In this document: positions 1 to 6,401 of the stretch, piece by piece
Numbering within the stretch: position 1 is the stretch's first letter
Layout: each line of letters starts with the position of its first letter
Assembly: GCA_002839205.1 (NCBI GenBank)
Contig: PGXP01000101.1
Span: forward strand, 1 to 6,521
Length of the DNA stretch: 6,521 bases
Reading direction: 5' to 3'
Origin: Spirochaetae bacterium HGW-Spirochaetae-9
Lineage (GTDB): Bacteria; Spirochaetota; Spirochaetia; Treponematales; Rectinemataceae
Made by a program: the position numbers and the translations under genes
Notes under the pieces: model-generated
Seen by the model: the letters and a program-made list of their open reading frames with translations, nothing else
Database searches by the model: none
Told to the model about the DNA's origin: nothing

Positions 1-1513
1 CACCATCAACCGCTACATATGCGATAGTGCCTTCAACGCCGCAGTCTTCGTGGACGATACCTTCCTTATGGAGAAGGCGATCATTGCCTACGTATATTTT
101 TCTTCCATCTACCTGGGCGATCACACCATGCCCTTTGACTTCGAGGATGTCATCGGCAATAAGACCCGCGTTGCCAGCGGCGTCGCGGATTGATCGCGCG
201 ATCGGATGGGGGGAATGAGATTCGGCGGTCGCGGCCCATCCGAGAAGTTCCTCCTTGGAATAGCCGTTCCTCGCCACTACTCTCATGACCGCAAAGACAC
301 CTTCCGTCAAGGTTCCAGTCTTGTCGAAAACAACAGTATCGACTTTGGTGAGGGCATCGATGTAGTTCGATCCCTTGAAAAGGAGTTTGTTACGAGAAGC
401 TGCACCAATGCCGCCAAAGTAGCCAAGCGGTATCGAAACGACAAGTGCGCAGGGGCAGGAGATAACGAGGATAACCAGGGCTCTATACACCCAGTTTTCG
501 AATGTCGCTCCAGGTATGAGGAGCGGCGGAAGAATAGCTACCAAAGCGGCGATTGCGACTACTACAGGGGTATAGACTGCTGCGAAACGGCTAATGAACT
601 TTTCTGTCGGCGCCTTTTGGCTCGACGCGTTTTCTACCAACTCCAGGATGCGTGCGGCCGCGCTCTGTCCGAATACCTTCTCAGCACGGACAACAATTCT
701 CCCCTCGTCGTTAACGAATCCCCCCAAGACCTTATCGCCCGCCTCAACCTTACGCGGTACGGATTCACCCGTCAGGGAAGAGGTATTTACAAAGGATGAG
801 CCTTCTACAACTTCGCCGTCGAGGGGGATACGTTCGCCAGGCAGCACTTCAAGTAGTTCGCCAATCTGGACTATCTCCGGCACAACAATTCTCCGCTCTA
901 TTCCCTCCAATATCCTGGCTGAATCAGGTCGAAGGTCCATGAGCGAAGCTATGGATCTTCTGGATTTATCCACAGCACGATCCTGGAGGTATTCCCCTAC
1001 CGAGTAAAAGAGCATAACACCGACTGCTTCAGGAATCTGATGGATGGCAATAGCCCCTACTGTCGCGATGCTCATCAGGAACATCTCGTTGAACACTTGC
1101 CCCCGAACAATGCTCTTGAAGGCGCTCCAGAGAACAGGGCCTCCTACAAGCACATAAGCCGATAGGAGGATGACGTATTCCGCAATGGCATAGGGAGTCT
1201 GATGGAGCCTGCTGTTGAAAACTGACCCGACGATGAAAAACACCGCAGCAATAGCGATCTGGATTATTCTCCCTCTACTCCCTTCCTCCTCTCTCGGTAC
1301 ATTAGGCGCAGCCTCGAAGGGGACGATTGTCACTCCTGGCTCAATCCTGTCGATGATCTGTTGGGCAATTCGCTCCTGCTTCTCCTCGAGAAATATGGTT
1401 CCAGTCGCGAAGCTGAGGCGAGTCGTCTCCAGCCCGGGTATCTGTTTGAGTTCACATTCAATCTTGTTGGCACACTGGGCACAGTCAAGGTCTTGAATCC
1501 TATACTTGGTCAT
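1..1513 (-). CDS. cadA: P1B-type heavy-metal-exporting ATPase (Zn/Cd/Pb class), C-terminus cut by window edge
   Basis: Inner-membrane pump that uses ATP to expel soft divalent cations, most likely Zn2+, Cd2+ or Pb2+. The frame is open from the ATG at 1513 to base 1, giving 504 residues; family members usually run to about 620-750, so the hinge GDGxND motif and last membrane segments lie outside. Visible parts in order: one N-terminal HMA domain (about 1-70) with metal motif LDCAQCANKIE (C11, C14); membrane segments near 83-99, 108-128, 142-159 and 160-175; actuator loop with TGES at 248-251; membrane segments near 305-365 with the CPC metal motif at 353-355; phosphorylation motif DKTGT with D397; nucleotide-domain HP motif in SHSPHP (H436-P437). 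CPC plus the cadC-like neighbour supports Zn/Cd/Pb over Cu, but the specificity residues of the last helices are missing. It is the second gene of an operon, 15 nt after the repressor, and has its own Shine-Dalgarno. No His-rich extension is present. Confidence 0.96.
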   Translation of the reverse strand, partial: MTKYRIQDLDCAQCANKIECELKQIPGLETTRLSFATGTIFLEEKQERIAQQIIDRIEPGVTIVPFEAAPNVPREEEGSRGRIIQIAIAAVFFIVGSVFNSRLHQTPYAIAEYVILLSAYVLVGGPVLWSAFKSIVRGQVFNEMFLMSIATVGAIAIHQIPEAVGVMLFYSVGEYLQDRAVDKSRRSIASLMDLRPDSARILEGIERRIVVPEIVQIGELLEVLPGERIPLDGEVVEGSSFVNTSSLTGESVPRKVEAGDKVLGGFVNDEGRIVVRAEKVFGQSAAARILELVENASSQKAPTEKFISRFAAVYTPVVVAIAALVAILPPLLIPGATFENWVYRALVILVISCPCALVVSIPLGYFGGIGAASRNKLLFKGSNYIDALTKVDTVVFDKTGTLTEGVFAVMRVVARNGYSKEELLGWAATAESHSPHPIARSIRDAAGNAGLIADDILEVKGHGVIAQVDGRKIYVGNDRLLHKEGIVHEDCGVEGTIAYVAVDG

Positions 1514-1518
1514 AAATT

Positions 1519-1523
1519 CTCCT
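1519..1523 (-). promoter_or_regulatory. Shine-Dalgarno of the P-type ATPase gene
   Basis: AGGAG on the minus strand, 5 nt before the ATG at 1513. It lies in the 15-nt gap after the repressor stop codon and fixes the ATPase start. Independent initiation in a polycistronic message is inferred. Confidence 0.85.
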
Positions 1524-1528
1524 AAATA

Positions 1529-1879
1529 TTAGTTTTGTTCGATATAATGTTCTCTTGCCTGACCGATGAGAGTTAGAACATGGTTATCCTCAAGAGCATA
1601 GAATACGTTTTTCCCGTCCTTTCGACTCCGAACGAGACGCAGGGCCTTAAGAAAACGCAAATGGTGGGAGATGGCAGGCAATGTCACCTCTAGAAGAAAG
1701 GCAAGGTCGCAGACGCAGAGTTCCCTCTGAGAGACGAGGTAGAGTATCTTTACTCTTGTTTCATCCGACAGAGCCTTAAAAAGCTCGGAAAGCCCAGCGA
1801 CATCGAGAAGGGAGTCCCGGAGAGGGCCGGCATCGGCTTCACAGGTAACTCCATACTGACTGCAAATGTCTTCGTTCAT
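1529..1879 (-). CDS. cadC: CadC-type ArsR/SmtB metal-sensing repressor
   Basis: Winged-helix DNA-binding repressor, 116 residues from the ATG at 1879. The frame extends 8 codons further to a TTG at 1903, but that codon has no ribosome site and lies in the operator, whereas the ATG has AAGGA 7 nt upstream. Residues 32-44 hold the ArsR-family FKALSDETRVKIL segment; the recognition helix is about 65-80 (LPAISHHLRFL). The alpha-3 motif ELCVCD gives C55 and C57, and the N-terminal arm has C6 and C13; together these match the Cd/Pb/Bi alpha-3N site known from CadC of plasmid pI258. At the C-terminus D98, H100, H111 and E114 reproduce the spacing D-x-H-(10)-H-x-x-E of the alpha-5 zinc site. It should repress its own operon, which includes the downstream ATPase, and be released by metal. 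ArsR (arsenic) is less likely because of the cysteine pattern and the neighbour. Confidence 0.93.
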   Translation of the reverse strand: MNEDICSQYGVTCEADAGPLRDSLLDVAGLSELFKALSDETRVKILYLVSQRELCVCDLAFLLEVTLPAISHHLRFLKALRLVRSRKDGKNVFYALEDNHVLTLIGQAREHYIEQN

Positions 1880-1886
1880 CTCAAAT

Positions 1887-1891
1887 TCCTT
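1887..1891 (-). promoter_or_regulatory. Shine-Dalgarno deciding the repressor start
   Basis: AAGGA on the minus strand with a 7-nt spacer to the ATG at 1879. It favours this ATG over the in-frame TTG at 1903, which has only AT-rich sequence upstream. Confidence 0.8.
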
Positions 1892-1902
1892 ATCAATAAA
1901 CA

Positions 1903-1920
1903 ATTAAGCAACTACTTAAT
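1903..1920 (-). promoter_or_regulatory. Putative ArsR/SmtB-family operator (inverted repeat)
   Basis: Minus strand reads ATTAAG-TAGTTG-CTTAAT: perfect 6-bp arms around a 6-nt centre. It starts 3 nt downstream of the -10 box and therefore covers the predicted transcription start (about 1917). AT-rich inverted repeats over the start site are typical for autoregulated ArsR/SmtB repressors, so binding by the repressor encoded just downstream is a reasonable inference. The arms are visible directly; occupancy is not. Confidence 0.7.
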
Positions 1921-1923
1921 CGT

Positions 1924-1952
1924 ATATTAATTTGTACTGCATTTCGTGTCAA
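1924..1952 (-). promoter_or_regulatory. Sigma70-type promoter of the repressor-ATPase operon
   Basis: Minus strand: -35 box TTGACA (1947-1952, perfect consensus), 17-nt spacer, -10 box TAATAT (1924-1929, 4 of 6 consensus positions including the key T1, A2 and T6). Optimal spacing and a perfect -35 make this the best promoter in the window. The predicted start falls inside the operator, which fits a strong promoter held off by a repressor. It lies between the M23 stop codon and the repressor gene, so the metal operon is separately transcribed. Confidence 0.82.
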
Positions 1953-1992
1953 GCAGCTTTCTGAAGCATCGTCTCTAAACACCTATTGGACT

Positions 1993-2889
1993 CTATCGCT
2001 CAAACAGCGCGGCAGCTAAATCGATATAATCCAAAGGGTTGACTAACTTTCCTGAAAGGAATACTTCATAATGTACATGTGGACCTGTCGTTAGTCCTGT
2101 ATTTCCAACCAACCCGATAATATCTCTTCGTGCTACTTTCTGCCCCTTCCGAACAGTAAGGGTCTTCATATGTCCGTAACGAGTCGTATACCCATAGCTA
2201 TGGCGGATTACTACATTGTTCCCATAAGTCGAGTCGAATCCAGCAGATATGATTGTTCCATCAGCAGTCGCGATTACGGGATCTCCAATTCGGCCATTTG
2301 TGATATCGAGTCCCGTGTGTACATACGCTTTACCAGTAAAAGGATTTGTTTCGGTGCCGAAGTTTGTTGTAATACGGCCTTTTCCTATACTGATCGGCCA
2401 GAGACTAGGTATTTTCGCCAGCACCTCTTGCCGACTCACTATCAGATTCCCAGGCATTCGTATTTCCCCTTGCACTATTTCAAGAGACAATCCTGCCTGA
2501 GTCAAGCCAGCTATCTCGGCTAAGGGACGTGTGGTACCGAACTCGTTTTTCCAAAGGCCGGAATTTCTCATGAGCAACTGTCCAGGGGACGCTATTTTGT
2601 TCGACAACAGTTCCGGAAATATCGAATCAAGCGACTTTCTTAACGGTATCCCTTTTTGAGCGAACTGTGCGGCAACATCCCTTATGGTATCTAGGTCCGA
2701 ATCGGAGTTCGGAAGCTTTTCGGTATTATATGCCAGTTTTTCACTCTTTTCTGGTCTAGTCGAAGCAGTCACAATCGATATGCCAACCAGCACTATGGGA
2801 ATCAAAAAGGAGAGCCAAAGAGCACTCCGCCGTGTCTTAAAACTAAGTGGCTCACGAGTATTATTAGATATTGCAACGATAACCGTCAT
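1993..2889 (-). CDS. Membrane-anchored M23-family (LytM/LysM-less) metallopeptidase
   Basis: Probable zinc endopeptidase, or degenerate amidase activator, acting on peptidoglycan outside the inner membrane; 298 residues from the ATG at 2889. A short basic N-terminus (1-21) precedes one membrane helix (about 22-42), so the rest should face the periplasm. The middle (about 50-165) is a non-conserved linker with no recognised domain. The peptidase domain spans about 168-290: zinc ligands H191 and D195 in HTGLD, catalytic/support H240 in RYGHM, and H271-x-H273 in GPHVHYEV. All the usual M23 ligands are present, so it is probably active, unlike EnvC/NlpD-type proteins. An in-frame TTG at 2925 would add 12 residues; neither start has a strong ribosome site (a weak GGA is near the ATG), so the start is uncertain. 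The gene uses more A/T-ending codons than the hfl cluster. No terminator hairpin is visible after the TAG. Confidence 0.93.
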   Translation of the reverse strand: MTVIVAISNNTREPLSFKTRRSALWLSFLIPIVLVGISIVTASTRPEKSEKLAYNTEKLPNSDSDLDTIRDVAAQFAQKGIPLRKSLDSIFPELLSNKIASPGQLLMRNSGLWKNEFGTTRPLAEIAGLTQAGLSLEIVQGEIRMPGNLIVSRQEVLAKIPSLWPISIGKGRITTNFGTETNPFTGKAYVHTGLDITNGRIGDPVIATADGTIISAGFDSTYGNNVVIRHSYGYTTRYGHMKTLTVRKGQKVARRDIIGLVGNTGLTTGPHVHYEVFLSGKLVNPLDYIDLAAALFER

Positions 2890-3019
2890 GCTTTCCAGCC
2901 TTAATGATAAAAGCCTTGAGATCAATGCTGCGATAGTTTTTACGACTAAAGCCAGTTAGTGATCTCCCGACGCGAAAAACCATACTCTCGCTTTTTCTAA
3001 TTTTATTTAGTAATCCCAT
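2864..3019 (-). CDS. Doubtful 51-codon ORF overlapping the M23 start
   Basis: The ATG at 3019 opens a 51-codon frame ending at tandem TAA TAA (2861-2866), in a different frame from the M23 gene and overlapping its first 26 bases. The predicted peptide is strongly basic (many Lys and Arg), has no membrane segment or signal sequence, and resembles nothing I recognise. An AAGGAG sequence (3037-3042) lies 17 nt upstream, too far for normal initiation, but a 16-nt hairpin fills that gap almost exactly. It could be a leader ORF that couples translation to the M23 gene, or simply chance in AT-rich DNA. Chance is somewhat more likely. Confidence 0.2.
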   Translation of the reverse strand: MGLLNKIRKSESMVFRVGRSLTGFSRKNYRSIDLKAFIIKAGKHDGYRCNI

Positions 3020-3237
3020 ATTGCTTCTGAAAGCAACTCCTTAAGCAAAAGTTAGGTAGTTGTGTACAAGAGCATGAATCATTCAATAGACAAAGTCAGT
3101 TATGCTAGCGTAATTTTGCATGGCTAGATCAAAAAAGTCTCTTTCGTCTCTCTACCAATCAGGCTCTGAATAATTTGCCTTTGATGAATGCACACTGCAT
3201 CCAAAAGCTCCGAGGAAAACCGGCATCTTCAAATTGT
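3020..3237. other. Intergenic region between the hfl operon and the M23 gene
   Basis: About 218 bases, visibly richer in A and T than the operon before it. It must hold the end of the hfl-operon transcript and probably the M23 promoter, but I find no hairpin followed by a U-tract and no convincing -35/-10 pair on the minus strand. A T6 run (about 3131-3136 read on the minus strand) follows a purine-rich stretch without a stem. An 11-base palindrome TGAATCATTCA (3075-3085) and the hairpin at 3021-3036 are the only structures seen. No RNA gene recognised. Confidence 0.5.
3021..3036 (-). other. Small hairpin between AAGGAG and an ATG
   Basis: Minus strand TTGCTT-TCAG-AAGCAA: perfect 6-bp stem, 4-nt loop. 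It lacks the following U-tract of an intrinsic terminator. It is flanked by AAGGAG on the 5' side and by T-ATG on the 3' side, so folding would bring the two close together. A role in the leader of the M23 message is inference. Confidence 0.4.
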
Positions 3238-5235
3238 TCATGGTGTTGCCCTATCGGTCTGAACTTTCTCGTCTTGTATTGTCGAACGCAGGACCCGATC
3301 GTAGATAACCGCTTTGTTCTCCTTCAGGAGACGGCGCGATAGAGTCTGGGATAATTCGGCATGTTTTTTCGCGGCCAATTCCTCCCTTAGCATGAGTTTG
3401 ATCGAATCCAACTGGATAGGTTCGGGTTTGGTTCGCTCGAGGACTTCGACAATATATATTACGCCTTCGTACTCGAATGGCTTTCCTACCTTCCCTACGG
3501 GAATGGTCAAGATGCTCGTGTGATAGGCATGATCGCGAAGTTCGCTCAGGAAATCCCGTCCCTCACCAGTCCATACTGGCTCTGCGTTCCATCCCTGTTC
3601 GGCTTCAAGGGCGTCCAAATCGTACTCGCGCGCTATGGCAGTAAAATCCTCTGCTCTTTTGAATGGGCCAGGAACGAGCCGATTGTAGGCTTCGTCCGCC
3701 CGCCGCCACGAGTCCTTCGCTCCGGTATCGGAGGTCTCAAGCTTGATTTTGATCCGGCGGACCTTCGATTGAGGAGGTACTTGAAACCGTTTCTGATTAT
3801 TCCGATAATATGATTCGATCTCCTCATCTGTAACGACTACCTTGTCGTCGATCTCCTCCTTCTCCATAACTTCGGAAAGCAACCTCAGGCGGGCTTCTTC
3901 CCCCCTTCCATCATCCTGGGGCTTTTTGTCACGAGAGGCTTCTTCCGCGACAAGGTAACGCTCAAGGAGTCGTTCCGCCAACTCCCTCATACCCTTTACT
4001 CCCCTATACGCATTCGCGACATCCGGTGGCAATTCACAATATTCCTTCCAGAAATCGCCAGCGGTGAGCCTATTCCCCCCAACCGAAAACAAGGCTACAT
4101 CCCTATTACGCTCAAACCAAGCCGTCTGCTTTTCCTGCCATGCACCGAGCCTCGCCTCCTCGAAAGCCTCGGTCAGGTTAAGCCGCCTTTCGGTTTCGCG
4201 ACTAATGAGCGTTACGACATAGAAAGAGCCTGCGTAACGAAAGGGCTCGGCAGTCTGTCCGGCTTCCAATGCTGCTATCTGCTTCGCGAATGTGTCCTCG
4301 GTGCCACCTCCTTCGATCGCCACCGCCTCGCTGAAGAATACCCCCTGTCCTTCGCTTTTCGCTGCCTCGGCGAGCCTCTCTCCTCCTCGGACCTTCGAGA
4401 CGATCCGTGAGACTGCGGCTTCGGCATCGGCCCCTGGAAGATCGATCCTTACCTCATCAAAGATCAATTTCTCCTTCCGCGAAAAAAGCTCGCGGTTTGC
4501 CTCGAAGTATTCTGCTATCTCAGACTGATCCGGCGGGGGGACATCCAGTGCTTCATAGTTCCTTCGAATGTCCGCGGTGTTCTTGAGCCCTGCAAGGTAA
4601 TTCTCGACAAAACGGTCCTCCCCCTGCGACTTAAGAGTCCTTTCGATTTCCGTGCGCGCTTCCCCGAGCGAACGCTCACCGTATTTTGTCTGATTAGCTT
4701 GATAATACGCATCGATATCGCTCTCGCTTATTCCCATGCCGCCTTCATGCATTCCCGTATGCCAGGCTTCGAGATTTAACTCTTCGCTGACATGCGACAT
4801 AAGATGAGCGATGTTTTCGTCTTTTTCCGCCTTCCTGTCCTTCCCCCATCGCCGCACGATCTCATCGGCGACCATTTCCTCAGCTACCCCCCTCAAGAGT
4901 TCGAGACTGGCCTGGGGTTTCTGGCCTCCCGCTTGTTTGGCTAAGAGAGCAAGGTGGTTGTGGATGTCCATGACAGTGATTCTTCCACCAGAGAACGTCG
5001 CAGCGACATCAGGGGCGGGAGGTCGAGGAGAGAATAATCCTTCCCGAAACATTACAATTCCAGAGACCGCTACGATCAGCAGCATACCTAGGGTGATAAG
5101 CCATTTCCGCCTTCCCTGAGCGCCTTTTCTGGGTTCAATCGGTTGAGCGACTTCTTGTTCTGCCGATTGGGGTCCGGGCTTTTCCGCTGGCTGCCCAGAA
5201 TCCTGAGCATGCTCCTCCGAAGCATCAGGACTCAC
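3238..5235 (-). CDS. Membrane-anchored SurA/PpiD-like protein with two degenerate parvulin modules
   Basis: Likely periplasmic folding factor or chaperone held to the inner membrane, 665 residues. An acidic, Pro/Gln-rich cytosolic tail (1-43) precedes one membrane helix (about 45-63). Two repeated units follow. Each begins with a SurA_N-like GG-x-x-[IL]-T-x-x-D element (83-90, 386-393) and contains S/T-x-x-E/D-I-x-x-Y-Y/F-x-x-N helices (170-181, 238-247, 469-480). Each ends in a parvulin-like region closing with PFRYAGSFYVVTL (331-343) or PFEYEGVIYIVEV (586-598). The canonical parvulin HIL motif on the first strand is replaced by DEVRIDL (260-266) and VRRIKIKL (492-499), so isomerase activity is doubtful. 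The GTG start has AGGAGG 6 nt upstream and overlaps the hflK stop as GTGA, indicating translational coupling. It is larger than SurA (about 430) and near PpiD (about 620) in size. The family call is firm; the exact role is inferred from the HflK context. Confidence 0.85.
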   Translation of the reverse strand: MSPDASEEHAQDSGQPAEKPGPQSAEQEVAQPIEPRKGAQGRRKWLITLGMLLIVAVSGIVMFREGLFSPRPPAPDVAATFSGGRITVMDIHNHLALLAKQAGGQKPQASLELLRGVAEEMVADEIVRRWGKDRKAEKDENIAHLMSHVSEELNLEAWHTGMHEGGMGISESDIDAYYQANQTKYGERSLGEARTEIERTLKSQGEDRFVENYLAGLKNTADIRRNYEALDVPPPDQSEIAEYFEANRELFSRKEKLIFDEVRIDLPGADAEAAVSRIVSKVRGGERLAEAAKSEGQGVFFSEAVAIEGGGTEDTFAKQIAALEAGQTAEPFRYAGSFYVVTLISRETERRLNLTEAFEEARLGAWQEKQTAWFERNRDVALFSVGGNRLTAGDFWKEYCELPPDVANAYRGVKGMRELAERLLERYLVAEEASRDKKPQDDGRGEEARLRLLSEVMEKEEIDDKVVVTDEEIESYYRNNQKRFQVPPQSKVRRIKIKLETSDTGAKDSWRRADEAYNRLVPGPFKRAEDFTAIAREYDLDALEAEQGWNAEPVWTGEGRDFLSELRDHAYHTSILTIPVGKVGKPFEYEGVIYIVEVLERTKPEPIQLDSIKLMLREELAAKKHAELSQTLSRRLLKENKAVIYDRVLRSTIQDEKVQTDRATP

Positions 5236-6401
5236 CGCAATCCTCCTGCCGGAGGACTCGCCTGAATCGCGGATCCAGCATCGAGCATCCGAAGATCGGC
5301 CTTGCCGCCTTTCTCGACGACATAGGTTTTTACGCGCTTCATGATCCTTTCCATGGTTTCCAGATATAGCCTGAATCGGGTCACGTCTTCTCCGTAGATT
5401 CGATTGTCTTTCCTGTACTGGGCAAGCAGCCCTTCAAAGGAGGACGCCGAGCCCCGCGCCGAATCAACCACTGCCTGTGCATAGGCATCCGCTTCGGCTT
5501 TGATTCGTGAGGCCTGTCCTCTGGCCTCAGGCAATACGCTATTCTGATACCCAAGAGCCTGGTTGATCGCCTTTTCCTTGTCTTCCTTGGCGCTTTGGAC
5601 GTCCTGGAAGGCATCCGCCACGTCGTCAGGGGGATAGGCTTTCTGGAAATTGACGCTCACAACTTGTATTCCGCTCTTGTACGTCTCGAGCAAACCCTGC
5701 ATATCCGACTTTAAAGCCTCGAGCATCGCCTGGCGCTTGGCCACCAGAATGTCATCCACAGGGATCGAAGCACTGAGCTTGGTAACCGATGCCCGGATCG
5801 AATCTCGTACAAGCTGGTATTGGGCGATATTGGTGTTGAACAAATATGTGACAGGGTCTTTCACCTTGTACTGAACGACGACCACGTAATCCACGATATT
5901 CGTGTCTCCGCTCAGGACCTGTATCTTGCCCGGTCCATCGGGATGATCGGGATGATCGGGCTCCTCCCGCTCAAGACCTATGGTCTCTCTGCGGACCTCG
6001 GTGATATTCACGACATCCTCCTTCCCCATAGGCCAAGGAAGTCGATAATGGAGCCCCTCCACAACCGCGGCATTCGAGATTTTCCCCAGAGTACGCACGA
6101 CTGCTATCTCACCCGGTTGAACCGTATAGACACCTGACAGCATATAAAGCGTGCCGGCCAATCCGACAAATCCCCAAAGCACTTTTCTTGTGTTGATATG
6201 ATTGAAAGCCTCGTGAAGGTCACGCCGAGCGGAATTGTCCTCGTCCAAGAGAAAAGATTTCAAAAATACACAAAACCGGTTAATAAGCTTGCCAATACTC
6301 ATCCCTATACTTTGCCGGAACCTGGTCTCATGGTTCTTGTTCTGCTTTTTATCTGGAGACTCGTTGGTCTTTTCCGATTCAGGGATCTCATTGTTTATCA
6401 C
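5232..6401 (-). CDS. hflK: HflK, SPFH/band-7 membrane protein of the FtsH-modulating complex
   Basis: Partner of HflC in the large inner-membrane SPFH assembly that surrounds FtsH and modulates its proteolysis. 389 residues from GTG at 6401, chosen because GGAGG lies 5 nt upstream; an in-frame ATG at 6416 and GTG at 6458 (408 residues) are alternatives without clear ribosome sites. A charged N-terminus (1-73) precedes a single membrane helix (about 74-93), then the SPFH domain (about 93-275) beginning YTVQPGEIAVV. HflK signatures: LSGDTNIV (163-170), YPPDDVADAFQDV (256-268), the long helical region with PEARGQA (291-297), and VTRFRLYLETME (340-351). Length is close to the usual 380-420. It has a short HPD tripeptide repeat at 149-155. 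It follows an HflC-like gene and is translationally coupled to the downstream chaperone-like gene. The HflC-then-HflK order is the reverse of E. coli. Confidence 0.94.
   Translation of the reverse strand: MINNEIPESEKTNESPDKKQNKNHETRFRQSIGMSIGKLINRFCVFLKSFLLDEDNSARRDLHEAFNHINTRKVLWGFVGLAGTLYMLSGVYTVQPGEIAVVRTLGKISNAAVVEGLHYRLPWPMGKEDVVNITEVRRETIGLEREEPDHPDHPDGPGKIQVLSGDTNIVDYVVVVQYKVKDPVTYLFNTNIAQYQLVRDSIRASVTKLSASIPVDDILVAKRQAMLEALKSDMQGLLETYKSGIQVVSVNFQKAYPPDDVADAFQDVQSAKEDKEKAINQALGYQNSVLPEARGQASRIKAEADAYAQAVVDSARGSASSFEGLLAQYRKDNRIYGEDVTRFRLYLETMERIMKRVKTYVVEKGGKADLRMLDAGSAIQASPPAGGLR
5242..5247 (-). promoter_or_regulatory. Shine-Dalgarno deciding a GTG start
   Basis: AGGAGG on the minus strand, 6 nt before GTG at 5235, located inside the last codons of hflK. 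It supports the GTG as the real start of the anchored chaperone gene and a coupled reinitiation at the GTGA overlap. Confidence 0.85.
5937..5960 (-). repeat. 9-bp in-frame tandem repeat inside hflK
   Basis: On the plus strand ATCGGGATG occurs twice and is followed by ATCGGG, i.e. 2.7 units of 9 bp. On the coding strand it encodes the HPD-HPD segment in a loop of the SPFH domain between a Glu-rich turn and LSGD. Copy changes would keep the frame. Confidence 0.85.

Noticed and set aside
206..1007. Long plus-strand open frames opposite the P-type ATPase
   Set aside because: They are antisense shadows: the minus-strand frame carries CPC, DKTGT, TGES and HP motifs without interruption, while the plus-strand frames have low-complexity, motif-free products.
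1466..1484. TGGCAC-like elements resembling a sigma54 -24 box (also at 6451)
   Set aside because: No matching -12 TTGCA/TTGCT at the required spacing, and both lie within coding sequence.
1880..1903. TTG at 1903 as start of the repressor
   Set aside because: No ribosome site precedes it, it overlaps the operator and the predicted transcript start, and the ATG at 1879 has AAGGA at good spacing.
2170..2523. 117-codon plus-strand frame inside the M23 gene
   Set aside because: Antisense to the conserved zinc-binding region of the M23 peptidase, which explains the sequence fully.
3120..3150. T6 run on the minus strand as terminator of the hfl operon
   Set aside because: The bases before it are a purine-rich repeat (GAGAGACGAAAGAGAC) that cannot form a stem, so it does not meet the hairpin plus U-tract model.
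3165..3227. 24-codon minus-strand ORF just after the chaperone-like gene
   Set aside because: No Shine-Dalgarno, very short, no recognisable features; expected by chance.
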